Of a stretch of 64,000 nucleotides of DNA, positions 21,516 through 32,895 are shown in pieces. The notes beneath the pieces are model-generated. The model made no database searches. It was not told the DNA's origin and saw nothing but the letters and a program-made list of their open reading frames with translations. The stretch is taken from the NCBI GenBank assembly GCA_030141605.1, contig JAQGDQ010000029.1, forward strand, positions 923,501 to 987,500, in the 5' to 3' direction. The stretch's first letter is position 1, and every line of letters begins with the position of its first letter. The stretch comes from Tubiluchus corallicola (lineage: Eukaryota; Priapulida; Priapulimorpha; Priapulimorphida; Tubiluchidae). The position numbers and the translations under genes were made by a program.

Positions 21516-23282
21516 ATGAGTTTTCACAGACATCGTGCAGGGAAAAGTACCTCTGGTACGTTTACCGTGTCGTTCCCTCCGCAGTTGCAATCCGTAGCAG
21601 AAGAGGAAGATGCTAGAGTTGCCCTTCTTCGTGCACAGCACTGTACTGCTACAGAAGATGTTAGAAATACCCTCAGCAAACAAAACGATGCAAATGCAAA
21701 CGTCGAAATGTCAGCCGTTCAGTCTGAAGTCAAGAAAGACGATAGGTCCAATGTTGACTGTAATATAATATGCGAAAACCTCAGCGTAGTTGACAATAAA
21801 GCAGCAAGCACGTCGAGCGGCACAGCTTGTGATTTTTTCTCGGACGAAAGTAGTGCCAAGGATGTCTTTCACCATCCAGTTAGCTCTGCCCGTGAGCTCC
21901 GTCGTCATCGCCATAGCATGACGCCATTGGAGCTCAGATCTTCAATAAGACCCGATTCAGATTTATCTACAAAACAGAAAGATTTCTTGGTCTCGAATGA
22001 ACTTCAAGATTGGCTCGAGTATCGCAAACTCATGGAAGATGCTAAAGAAGAGGCACTTTTCATCAAAGAGCTGGAGACACCCGTAGAGAAATCCAGTCAG
22101 CTAGATTGTGGCAAAGAATTGAGCAGCAGGATAAAGAGGCGTGAAAGTGTTGGTTTGGATATCGCGATATCCAGGCATCTTGGAAAAGAACTGGAGGGCA
22201 CACTAGAAGACATTCTAGAGAATAATGATGGCAGTAACGACGTCGAGCCTGATCAGACGGAGAGCACTGTAGATAATGCGATAGCAAAGCCTGAAGAGAT
22301 GGAATTAAAGGACGCAGTTGACAAAAAAGAAGTAAGGGGCAATACGCATTCTCAAGCACCTGTTGTTACAGATGATCTTTTGCCAAATTTGTATAGTTAT
22401 GAAAAGCAATGTGATGAAGTGATTACATCTGTTGGTTCTGGTGAAAATAAATTCAACGATTTACTTAGTTCCTCTAAAACGTATAAAGAAGGAGATGTCA
22501 ACGAAACCGTCAAACTTTATGAAGGTCAACTTGATAAAGTTGATAGCGCCGAAACAGATTCTGCTTATAGTTACGCAGCAAATGATGATTTTGTAGTCAC
22601 AAAGGATCCTGAGGAACCAATCAGTGACCCTGTGGATGAAGCTGAAAAACATGAACTTATAAAAGCCTTTGAAGCGGGAGATTTCACCGGAAGCACAAAA
22701 TCCGAATTTCCATTAGCTTCAGAATTATTCTCATACAGCAATACAGTGGCTCGTATATTAGATGATATTGCACAAAAGAATGAACGAAAGGGAGAAAAAC
22801 AACCTGAGCAGGTACCAGAAATAGATCATGCTGTTTTTCAGGACTTCGGGGGTAGTCGTGATCGGGGACTATTCGAATTAATATGGCACAGTAACACAGT
22901 CAAGAGTGCTCTGGATAAATTCAAGGGAAAGAAGTGGAAAAATAAGAAGAAAGGCAGATCTACATCTGTGCCGGTGCTTGACCTGCAAAACACAAGAATG
23001 GGGCTGCTGAATGATGCTAGAAGAAGTGTTTCCGTGCCTCTAAGATATAACCATATTGCTGATGATAGCGATTCAGTTAAAGAAGTGAGGAAAGCAGCTG
23101 CTGAAATGAGTTCACTGGCTCTCAGTAGCATTGGTAGCCAGGAATCGTTAGCTTCCACGCCATCAACGGAAACGGATGAATTGCCAGAGGACGTACATAC
23201 GGCAGGTCTTTCCGGTGTGAACTATGAACACTTGGTGAAAAAAGTTCTGAACGATGACAGGTCGGTTAAATTTCAAAAATAG
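21516..23282 (+). CDS. Unrecognised 588-residue acidic disordered protein, single coding exon
   Basis: This is the longest frame in the window, far beyond chance length. The start has A at -3 and an in-frame TAA nine bases upstream. I do not recognise a family. The protein is rich in Glu, Asp and Ser and probably mostly disordered. A helical stretch lies at about 160-190 (ELQDWLEYRKLMEDAKEE). The motif SNTV-x3-LD occurs twice (from 408 and 459), followed by a lysine-rich patch (about 469-480). Two perfect RSxSxP 14-3-3 mode-1 motifs follow: RSTSVP at 481-486 and RSVSVP at 503-508. It sits on the same strand inside the inferred 9-kb intron of the LIM gene. A scaffold or regulatory role would be a guess. 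Confidence 0.8.
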   Translation: MSFHRHRAGKSTSGTFTVSFPPQLQSVAEEEDARVALLRAQHCTATEDVRNTLSKQNDANANVEMSAVQSEVKKDDRSNVDCNIICENLSVVDNKAASTSSGTACDFFSDESSAKDVFHHPVSSARELRRHRHSMTPLELRSSIRPDSDLSTKQKDFLVSNELQDWLEYRKLMEDAKEEALFIKELETPVEKSSQLDCGKELSSRIKRRESVGLDIAISRHLGKELEGTLEDILENNDGSNDVEPDQTESTVDNAIAKPEEMELKDAVDKKEVRGNTHSQAPVVTDDLLPNLYSYEKQCDEVITSVGSGENKFNDLLSSSKTYKEGDVNETVKLYEGQLDKVDSAETDSAYSYAANDDFVVTKDPEEPISDPVDEAEKHELIKAFEAGDFTGSTKSEFPLASELFSYSNTVARILDDIAQKNERKGEKQPEQVPEIDHAVFQDFGGSRDRGLFELIWHSNTVKSALDKFKGKKWKNKKKGRSTSVPVLDLQNTRMGLLNDARRSVSVPLRYNHIADDSDSVKEVRKAAAEMSSLALSSIGSQESLASTPSTETDELPEDVHTAGLSGVNYEHLVKKVLNDDRSVKFQK

Positions 23283-23468
23283 ATTTTTGAAGTTTGTCAT
23301 AGCTACGATATAGGTTTGTGGTCCTTTGTTCTAAATTGGAGTAAAAAAATTGTTGCTTTAACTGTCAAGAATAAGATCCCGTTTGAAGTCCCAAGATTAT
23401 TGTCTAAGATCCGCTAGATTAAGTGTTCGTCCTTTTGCAATGTTTTCTGATTTTTTCTGGTTGATAGC

Positions 23469-23474
23469 AATAAA
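23469..23474 (+). terminator. Polyadenylation signal AATAAA for the 588-residue gene
   Basis: A canonical AATAAA lies 187 bases after the stop codon, with GT-rich sequence some 25-50 bases further on. This makes a short 3' untranslated region and supports an independent transcript ending before the next LIM-gene exon at 23993. Confidence 0.5.
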
Positions 23475-23992
23475 CGGTTTATGCATCGTCGCATGTTTTG
23501 CGGACGGTGATTGGACGTCCCACTTGACACGAAACTAGATTCAATATAGTGAGTTTGGTAAATCATAGATTACAACTAATTACTGTATACGACACTAGCC
23601 CATATTAGCATAATATTATAATTCCAAGTTTAGTCAACTGCAGGGTGTTCCAAAAGAAACAGTGCACTAACAATTTGATACAGTAGACATACCACTACTA
23701 GACGAAGTCTAATAGGTGTATTCATACCTATGTTCGTGTTATATTAGTACAACACGTTTGCCAGTTATTGTAATGTAATCTTTTACTATGTAACACTTAA
23801 TCCCATCACTATGTAATTTTTATAAGAATATTTCCACGTATCAACTTATTGAATCTTGCATGTTCTCAGCTGGCCGTTTTGATTATCATTATTTTGAATT
23901 CGTCAGAATATTTTTAATACTACTTATTTAACTGTAATAGGTCAATATCTGGAATGTCGCAGCTCAACTCCTTTATGTTGTTTTTTTTGCAG

Positions 23993-24025
23993 ATGTGATA
24001 CACGACTGTCTCTCAAGTCATGTCG
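23993..24025 (+). CDS. LIM-domain protein, 33-base micro-exon
   Basis: The acceptor is GTTTTTTTTGCAG (ending 23992) and the donor GTAAGT (24026). The exon starts in the phase needed by the 14998 donor: AT+A gives Ile304, then Cys305 and DTRLSLKSC. This creates C299-x2-C302-x2-C305, exactly the LIM spacing, and the following TRLSLKS resembles the residues after that cysteine in EPLIN/MICAL-type LIM domains (from memory). It ends in phase 2. The remaining two ligands of the second zinc site must lie in a later exon that I could not find. The joint match of phase, splice sites and ligand spacing makes chance unlikely. Confidence 0.7.
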
Positions 24026-26512
24026 GTAAGTGGACACAGCTTTAAATTAATGTAAAGCATTAGCTTTTCGTCATTAACAAATTATTGCGCTTTATTTTGC
24101 TAATTATGTTGTAAGGGCTGTTTCTCTGTTTCTTTTACGAAGCAGGGTTTAATAAATAATTAATCAAGATTCTGGGATAACTAAGCATATAATGTCTCCC
24201 ACAATCGGAAAGTATCGTAATTAGTCGGCTGTATCGCGATTGTTCGTAAAGAGATACCACAAAAGTCAAACCTGTAGTACTCTTATTGTTTCAAATTTTG
24301 CCTATTGGAAAGACGTAAAGTAAAAAAGTTATTTCTACATAAAGTTTAACTCCTCGTCAGCCTTATGTTATAAAGCCTCGTCGGAATCTTACGTTATAGG
24401 AAGCTGGTTATTTCATCAAATTGTACAGAATTTTCACGAAATCATCGCTTAAGATCATTTTACTCTGTAGATGGCCTTAGCCTGAAAATACGGGTATCGG
24501 AGCCGGTGTATACCCTAACCTGCTCCATCCCGACGCTGTCTACTTCATAACTTCTTATGTCCAGCTGTTGCGCCTGCCTCACAGCACTACGCGCGATACG
24601 CGTTGCAAATTTTGTGCGCGTAACACTGACACTGAATACAGTGGATATTGAGCAGATGAATACCAAGTTGTGGTGTATATACACACCATATACGCACAAT
24701 TCTATATACTCCCGACGCAGTCTACAACACTACGCCATAGTTATACCATAGTTAAAAGATCTATACTTATTTGTGGTGTGTTGAAAGGAACCAAGCACCC
24801 TATCATCTGCGATGCCATTGTTGAGTCTGTGCAATGTAGCTGCGTTCGTTATGCCCAAAGCAATAAAGTGTAAGCATTATTTTCTTTATTAAATAGTTTT
24901 TAAAAGCTGGTAATGGTAATCACGAAAACCTTGTATTTGTATTTACTTGTGTGCCACTTAGCATCCAAATTGGTAACAATAAAATGCACATTTGTTTATT
25001 TGATGCTAAAGTAGTGTGTAATAAAGCATAACAACAAAGATACTTCCACGGCTCGCAGCATTAAATTTTTCCAACTAATTTTTATTATGAAAGTTACACA
25101 TAGTTGATTATTATATGAAGATAACTACTACGTATTGACCAGAAGGCCCAGACAGTATTACACTGGAGATTCTGGAGTCGTTGCTATATGCTGCCACCTA
25201 CTGCACGAAAATGGCAATATCAGTAAATAGTTGATAGCCACTATCCATTTCTATGCAAGAAACCAAAGAAGAGTATAAATAAAAGAGATATGAGATGAAT
25301 ATTTTAACAATGTAATATTTTAATAATGCACTACAACTCTCCTATGTCCGAATAAAATTATGATTATCCGTATAAAATTGACTGTCAACGCTTGAGCATT
25401 CCGTGCTGAAAAAAGAGTTGGATAGATGGCGCCACAAAGCAATATAGCACGCTCATAGCAAGCGTTAGCAATAATTGATCCTATGCTTTCTAGAACGTAA
25501 ATATTCTTGATTGTAGTTGATTACTTTGAAGGCTAATTACTTAATGACTTGCTATTAGTCCCCTATATATCGTGCTAACAAACTCGGTGCAAATGAAAAA
25601 CCCGCTTCCCATTAATATGAGCACACTAGTGCGAGTTTTTTTCAAATCCATACCGTAAAGGAGCATTAATGGTGGATGAAAAAAGTAAAACAATTTATCA
25701 GTATAAAGGCGCAACGGATAAGTTTTGCCGAATAACTGAACAACATAGCGATCTCTGCAGCCTATTAAAGATTACATGAATGATTTAGTGTTTATATAGT
25801 CTAACCTGTCACATAGAACCACTCCCAGCACTTTATTTGACAATAACCTACATAAAACAGCATTGCTGTTTGGCTTTGCGCGTGTGTTTGGTTTTCATTT
25901 GCATTCGAATGCCTACAAATGCATTTGAAACCTTTCAAGTAACCTTAACAAATAGTACATTGGAGAAGCTTCGGTTATAACTTGCAAGGAAGTATGTATA
26001 GCGTCCTTCAGTAATGCGAAGGACAGGTTGAACATTCTAACAACCTTTCTGTAGCAATAAGAAATTCTTACAGACAATTTTTCTTAATATTATTTTTTAA
26101 TGATATGATTTAATTACTAAGATGAGCTTAGTAACTTAGTTGAAATCGCTGGAAAGTTTTTCACGTGCGCGTAAATAGGCGGATATGATTCGTGATATCT
26201 TTAAAACGTTTACTTTAATTTAATGGATTTTTCTTTTCTAAAACCTCCAAAGTCTTTTAGTGGTTTGGTTTCTGTGTATATAAACAATGTTTTTCGATTT
26301 TTGCGAAATTCACATGTAAATTTAAATCTTTATTATAATTTTAATATCTTTACTTTCACTGTCTTCTTATTGTATATAATTTCATTAATTTGCTATTATA
26401 TCTGTGTAATTTTCAATTATGCATTATAAAACTGAACAAATGATTATTCACTTTCATACTTATAGGTAGATAAACTTTGCCTCCTATATCATTGCACTAG
26501 TTTTAAGATTTT
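24026..26512. other. Non-coding stretch after the LIM micro-exon
   Basis: No exon is supportable. A GC-richer block at 24470-24740 is open on both strands (79 codons on the - strand) and contains the near-repeat CCCGACGC(T/A)GTCTAC twice, 182 bases apart, so it is probably a transposon relic. A GATGGCGCCAC word lies at 25424. Confidence 0.4.
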
Positions 26513-26944
26513 TTGTCTGTTCTATATGGTTGCACTTTACTTCAAAACGTTAAATATGAAAACTTTAGAAAACTAAATACAATGCAAAACTACGCACTTA
26601 GATTAATTCATGGCTACTCTAACAAAACTGCTAAACAACATGCTGCTTCTGCAACAAGCTTAAGAACGTCCACAAAAATACCAATATTAGAAGCCTATCG
26701 AGATTACAAAACACTGATATTTCTTTATAAATATAGCAATAAACTGAGCATTCCATTTATAAACAATCCCTTAGCATTCATTCCTGATACCACTTTAAAC
26801 ACTAGAACATACAATTTAAAGCAAATTACAGTAAACAATAAATTTGGAAATAACTCTATATCAAAACAGGCCATACATTTATGGAACTTGCTACCCAGTG
26901 AAATAAAACAAATAGAATCTCTCCACCACTTAAAAAGAAATTAA
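26513..26944 (+). pseudogene. LINE reverse-transcriptase C-terminal fragment
   Basis: This open frame lies within the LINE fragment above. It lacks an initiator of its own (an in-frame TAA lies a few bases upstream) and lacks the YxDD catalytic region. It ends prematurely through a one-base deletion in the AAAAAG run. It is not expected to make a functional protein. Confidence 0.8.
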
Positions 26945-27434
26945 AAGAATATCAATATAACAGGTTTCAACTTCCACATTGTGCATCTGATACTAATAAC
27001 ACAGACTTCACTTTCATCTACCCCCGCCCCTGACTCCATATAACGATTAAAAATGAAAATTTGTTTTAAAAAAATTATGTAATGTAATACGTGTTATGTT
27101 AGTTTTGTAATGTCAAATGTATAAATAGTGTAATTGTAATGAGTGAAATTTATGTAATGTGAAGCATGTTTCTGTTAATTGTGTCATGTCAAATGTATAT
27201 ATAGTGTAAAATATGTCATGTAAAATTTAATGTACTTTCGTAAAATTGTTTTGTAAAAATATTTTAATATGGTGTTTGTAAATATGTTCATTTATTGTAT
27301 ATAGTTTTGCACTTTAGTTTTTTTTTAGTATGCACTGGACGCATTTATCTTGAACAGTGTGGTTATTTTAACATTACGCTGAGGCTTACTCAATTTTATT
27401 ATAATGAGTGAACCATTTTATGACAAATAAAGAA

Positions 27435-27438
<4 letters not shown>

Positions 27439-27465
<27 letters not shown>
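27439..27465. repeat. (TA)n tail of the LINE fragment
   Basis: AT dinucleotide run directly after AATAAAGAATTAATA. It probably represents the 3' tail repeat of the LINE, expanded as a microsatellite. Confidence 0.8.
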
Positions 27466-27500
27466 TCTGTTTAATATGCAGTCTTTATTCTATCACTAGA

Positions 27501-27571
27501 GGCTGTATGGTGTAATGCACATATCGTTGGCCTTACAATTCAAATTTCCTGATTCAAATTCAGGCACAAAG
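27501..27571 (+). tRNA. tRNA-Val(UAC)-like relic or tRNA-derived SINE head
   Basis: GGCTGTATGGTGTAATG resembles the 5' end and A-box region of eukaryotic tRNAs. CGTTGGCCTTACAATTCAA resembles a tRNA-Val anticodon arm with UAC in the loop. CCTGA-TTCAAAT-TCAGG is a perfect T-arm (five paired bases, canonical seven-base loop). The D-loop is short, the anticodon stem pairs poorly and the acceptor ends do not pair, so a working tRNA is unlikely. It begins about 35 bases after the LINE tail, which would fit a SINE mobilised by that LINE or independent decay. Confidence 0.45.
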
Positions 27572-29780
27572 TTATTGTTTTTACATTCCCTTCCGTTCGA
27601 TCAAGTTTGGTTTCAAAATTTCAGTTATAACGGGCTTGTTCCAACAAAAATCAATAATCTTGAAATTAAAATTAGTCTAGTTGATAAATTTGAAGAACTA
27701 CATTATTAGGTTACCCGGGTCAGAGAGGTCGAATTGTAGGCGCTCTTGATATTTACATGAATCGCGAACAACTTAAATATTTATCAAATTTATTGTGCAA
27801 TTATTTACATTGGATTGAGCCGTAAAACACACAGTAACACTTATGCAATGTTTATTCACACATCACGTGTATCATTTCCATGATTTAACATACATTTGTT
27901 CAAATTTATTTTACTCTTTATACATAATTTTATAAACATGACATTAAAAAGGAGCTTTGTCAATATGAAAATAGCCGAAGAACCGTTGGAAACTGTTTGA
28001 AACTCTGTTTAGTAGAACAATAAAAAACTAAGCTTTCGTCATTTTCCAAGGTCATACTCTAATACAACTATGCATTAATACGTATGTACTGATTACATGT
28101 ATATTTTTGCATTCACAAGTTCACTTTAGGTATTGTGATGAATACTCATAACCTATAGAAAATACGAGTATGTAGTGCAGGCCAGTACTTGCGCTGTTAC
28201 GCCGTAATAACTGCCCTAATACACTTAGACTATCCCCCATCTCAATTATCATATTTAATTATAAGACGATCCATCTGACACAGCCATTTGCATGATTGTA
28301 TTATATGGATTTAGTGAAATCCTGCTTACATAAGCTATTCACTGTACACATTGCACCGTACGTGCATATGAACATGCACACATGCGTGTATTCAAGGTCA
28401 TCTTGTGCGCAATAAGCGTGCACGCATGCGTGAATTTAAATTCAAGGTGAAATTGATGTAAAGAACTGCTAACATTTTTCACACGAAAGTTTTTCTTACG
28501 GTTAGCAAATAAGTCTAACATTTGCTTTGTCCAGATTTACAATGTATGTTTGGCTGGATACAAATTGACTTTGTAAATTTAAAGTCCATCTTGTGTGTAA
28601 GTTACATAACATAACAAATGTATTTACAGGCTTTAACAATCCAAATTGAAATTGCTGTGTCAGGAAATGCGTTAGACATTTATTTATTACAGTAGAAGAA
28701 TATTAGTAAACAAACAACTCATTTACTGGACGTAGAGATTGCATTAGAATTCGAAATTAAAAATTAAAATCTGGCGATTTTGATAATATGTATTGCAGAT
28801 AAATAGCATTTAACAGATGCGCAGGTAGCTCATTTTTGCAATTAAGCATCTTTTCTTTGTGAAAACTAACAGAGCAGGAGTATTGCTAATTTTTAAAGCT
28901 CAGGCGCTAATATTCACTTTGCTCATTTTGTCATTCCTGGCATGCAAAGAAAAACATTTGCAAGGTAGGGTCTTAACATTCATTTTCTGTTGTCTTCATG
29001 TAGTTTTACATCATATCTCCTTCTTTTCTGTAAGAGCATTGTTTTTTCCTAGGTCACAATATTGATTACTTATCTTGAATATCTGAACACTTCCACACAA
29101 ATTGCTGTACACATTATATCAAAGCAGGGTATATTAAATTTATTAATACTTCATTGACAAATATTTTTGTTAACGTTCTACAGGTGTTTAGCCCTGCTCA
29201 TAGTTTCATCTGAGATTATAACGAACGAGTCTTCTTTGAGAACTGAGGCTGTGGGTTCATTCCTAGCTTTTGTTGTAAGATTTTAGGCCTTAAATTTTGC
29301 AATTTATAAGTATGCTACAGCAACAGCAGCATTATGTCATTAACAGTGGCAACAGACGCACCACCAGCAGGGAAAATGGTTATGTTATCCGCTCTGCTTC
29401 AACTGCTCGCATACACCTTAAAAGCGTTTTCAATTTAATCAAATGGTGTTGATTTTCAACAATAATTTTGCAGTGTAAAAGGAAATCCCGTTATTGTAGT
29501 TTGCCATCACGTTTGACAGGAAATTGTGCTCATCAGTTGAGCAGTTCACAATAGCTGACAGGAAATGGGAACTTGAAGTCATTTACAAGATATACACCCT
29601 AGGGTACTGCTGCATTTAGTGCATTACAACAAAATGTCCCATTATTGCATACTGCTGCGGACCTCTTCCTTTGTGTACGAGAACATTTATAGCGGATGCG
29701 ATTTGTGTCATTCCTGTAAATCATTTATAGAGGAACTAGTTCATGCCGTGCATGTTAGCTAGACATTGCTCACACACACA

Positions 29781-29812
<32 letters not shown>

Positions 29813-30665
29813 CACACTCTAAAAGACAAGGTCTAATTGCACAAGACCATGTCCCCAGAGATGAGATACTAAACCGGTAGATGTACAAGTTTTGACGCAG
29901 TTACGTCTTACATCGCCGAGATAAATACACGGGACAGTATGATATAGTAGAGATTTCAATTTTCAAAAAGATGGCTTTGTTTCTTTTGTTCCTAATTCTA
30001 ATAGACTGCATTTTGCTTTTTTTATATTAACATCCAGCTACTAATACTTTATTTATCTTTCCATTATCAGTAATTTTATGCAGTATTGCATTTACTTGAT
30101 TGATTTTTCTCATGCTCACCTGTTGATCACCCCTCAATCAACAGATAAAGCGCTCGGAACAACCCATCCATTTAGTAGGCTTCCACTTGCTTAACTTCAG
30201 TGAATATGTTTATATACACTCTGGCCACACAGTCATTTCCTTCGTCTTAAAATGCAACTACGTAAGTTCACTATAAACAATATTTGTGTTTTAAGTTCAG
30301 TTTTGAAATTTGAGATTGCGTTATTTTAGTTTTTGCAACGGGAAGAATTTAATTTTTGAGGGTCCTCCCAGTCTCATGACTCTAATAGAAACCTCAAGCT
30401 GTTCTTCTGTTGAATGGTTTTTAGACGCTACATCGACACTGGCTTAACAGTTCTAAACCACTGAGATTAAATATTATCAATTCTCACTTATTGTTATATG
30501 AGACTCTAGAATTTTCGGAAGCTGACAGTTCATTACCTTTTCCTTTGATTCGCAATTGAAATTTTGTTTTTTTTTTGTTTAATCTACTTTGACGATAAAA
30601 TTATACTAGCGTGAAGTTGTAGTGCTGCGGCGTGCGTAGATAATAGGCGCGAGTTTTTCCTTAAA
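27572..30665. other. Non-coding stretch
   Basis: No gene is seen. It holds a weak tRNA-like segment near 29188-29270 and the CA/CG dinucleotide repeat at 29771. Confidence 0.5.
29771..29817. repeat. (CA)n with embedded (CGCA)n microsatellite
   Basis: CA repeats flank four to five CGCA units, all alternating purine-pyrimidine and so potentially Z-DNA forming. Confidence 0.95.
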
Positions 30666-30896
30666 ATGGAAGGAAAGCTTGGACTAAGCAGGAAGCTAAC
30701 GAATCAACGGACAAAGTTCAAGCTTTCACTCTTAATCGGAGGCTCAATTTGTACATTGGCTTGGCTTTTTACTGGCCCAGCAAGACGTCTCCTCAAACAA
30801 GCAGGCAATATTGCTTTTATGCTTACTTGTGACTTTGTATTGTTGAACTGGATAGTTTGTAGGAATCGCCATACTCCATTACCCGTTGCACGATAA
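30666..30896 (+). CDS. Candidate 76-residue membrane-type ORF
   Basis: The ATG has a strong context (AAAATGG). A short CpG-containing patch (GCTGCGGCGTGCG, then GGCGCGAG) lies just upstream, unlike its AT-rich surroundings. The product starts MEGKLGLSRKLTNQRTKFK and has two hydrophobic segments (about residues 20-36 and 47-64) separated by a basic stretch (ARRLLKQ). No AATAAA was located nearby. Length is within chance expectation, so it could be spurious, a first exon, or a small membrane peptide. Confidence 0.2.
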   Translation: MEGKLGLSRKLTNQRTKFKLSLLIGGSICTLAWLFTGPARRLLKQAGNIAFMLTCDFVLLNWIVCRNRHTPLPVAR

Positions 30897-32724
30897 TCGC
30901 ATATCGGAGGTGGTTATTAGAAGCATTGTTGGGAGGTCTTTGCCCTCCTATATTGCTCGCTTTTTGCTGTAAAGGTCTGATTTATTTGTAGGTTTATCGA
31001 CTCATATATCAGCTTAGTTTTCCTATTGGTGTTTTCCTTCCATTATCTGTTTGTCTATCTGTGTTTTGGTAGCAGTTTGCAGAATTATGATAGAAAATGG
31101 ATTATAGGAGCACTGACATTAGAAACACCATAGGCACACTTCAATTTATTGGCAGCTAATGCCACAAAAATGCAGGGACACATCTTTGTGTGTGTGGTAT
31201 TTGGAATGCCCTTTTATACAGAGTTTCAGTGAAAATAATTTCATTTGTGTAGTAACCCCAAAAACTTTCACTTAATTATTATAATGATGGTCAAAAAGGG
31301 AAAACTAATGGGTATACTTTGTAGGCCGAGATTATTTGTTGGTGGATCACTGTGTCGTTTTCATAAAAAAATGGTTTACAGGTAAGCATAACGAAGTATT
31401 CATATCAGATCAAAATTAACTGCATCGGCTTTTAGACAGCTATAAATGGGGCAAATACCTAAAACAAAAAAGGAGGCGTCCCGAGATATAATTATAATCT
31501 AATTTTATCTTACATAGATTGTTTGAAAATTAATTGTAAACTTTGAAACAAGGTGTTGCTTTGGTAATGAAACGCCGTGCATTGTAGTGAGACTTTTGCT
31601 CAGGAAATGCTATACAGTGAATTATAAAAATACCGTGAATTAATGAAATAAATTGAAAGTACTGCTGCAAGAAAAGCTCTGTTTAAAATTCTTTTTAATA
31701 CCAAAGGGTAACGGTTGCGTTCTTTGATTTTCTTTGTCGTTATCAGATGACAATTACAATTTCTCTGTAATTTCAAAACCGACAGCGTAGTTACAGCTAT
31801 ACTGCTAGCTGTTGTCTACTCTGATTATTACTTAACTACTTTATTACTTAACTAGTTACTTAACTAGTAGCAACTAGGAGGAAATTATTCCTACGATACG
31901 ACAGGTTCCTGTGATCTTTTAATGACGTATTTGCGTAAACTTATAATACACGCGGTAACATGAAAAGTTAACAATAGACATTCGTCTTTCAGTTCACTTA
32001 TACTAATTAATGAATTTGAAATTATTCAAGACGTAACTGATGATTTAAAGGCAATCAGGAATGCAAAGTAGAACTGTATTGATTGAATTTTCATTAGCAG
32101 CCGGGTACTCTGAGCCTAAGAATAACGATTACGTCGTATAAATATATTTAGAAAATTCATTGACATTTAGTAAAGGAGATTAACTCTGCAAGATATTAAA
32201 TCACCGACGTACATAAATCAAAAGTTGTGTGCATTATATCTTGTTTCATGCCATTTTTCTTCTTTACGCTTTTCTTCCTTGCAATTAAGTTGTTCGCCTG
32301 TATCACATTGCATAGTAGCAATAGTGCTTTCAAATCATAACTTTGAAGTACTACACTCGTGCGGAACGTGTTATCAGGTTAACAAGCCATTAGTGTAATT
32401 GGAAAATCATTATCAGGAGCAAGCCGATGTCCTTTCTCCGCAAATTCGGGTGTAGCCTACTGACGTGACTTTTTGATGCCCAGAACTTTCTTGCCTGTCA
32501 AATTCAAAGGAAAGGGAGGAGAGAATAGGTCTAAGATGACTGAAATTTGTTTGCTACATTGTCGGCTTTGTCAAATATACTTTCCGTTTACATAGTAGCA
32601 TGTTAAATCAAGAATTTTTGCTCCTTTGTGATTTTCGAAAGTCTCACCGAAAAAATTTAAAACGAAATAGCCATTTTAGCGATTTTTGATTACAAAATTG
32701 GAGGTGATAACGATGTCGACCATT

Positions 32725-32895
32725 GCGATAGTGCTAGCAATAGCAGCAGCATGCAGCGATGCCAGAAAAAACAACAAACAGCAACAAAAATAGTGGCAAC
32801 AGCGAGAGCAGCAGCATTGGCACGAGCAAAAACGATAACAGCAACAACAACTGTAGCAGCAGCAACAATAGAGAAAGTATCAGCAACTGCAACAG
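32725..32895. repeat. Degenerate AGC/AAC trinucleotide repeat
   Basis: About 170 bases are dominated by CAGCAG, CAACAA and AGCAGC words with interruptions. The leucine-rich frame that crosses it on the - strand is a by-product of the repeat. Confidence 0.85.

Larger units (their letters stand above)
26513..27470 (+). mobile_element. LINE-type retrotransposon, 5'-truncated 3' end
   Basis: About 430 bases encode the C-terminal end of a non-LTR retrotransposon polyprotein. After the catalytic reverse-transcriptase domain (absent here) such proteins end with a conserved region, visible as KLNTMQNYALRLIHGY, ILEAYRDYKTLIFLYKY, NTRTYNLKQI and AIHLWNLLPSEIKQIE. A one-base deletion in an A-run near 26933 ends the frame; in the next frame the expected LKEYQYNRF tail continues. 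A 3' untranslated region of about 480 bases follows with two diverged copies of AATGTCAAATGTATA-ATAGTG, then an AATAAA at 27425 and an AT-repeat tail. The upstream boundary at about 26510 is typical of truncation on insertion. The clade (Jockey/CR1/L2-like) is uncertain. Confidence 0.85.

Noticed and set aside
24460-24751. 79-codon - strand and 64-codon + strand frames in a GC-richer block
   Set aside because: Open on both strands with internal near-repeats, more consistent with a transposon relic than a gene; no splice-compatible LIM continuation.
29188-29270. tRNA-like segment with GGGTTCATTCC B-box
   Set aside because: Only the B-box is convincing; the A-box and acceptor pairing are absent, so it is not called.
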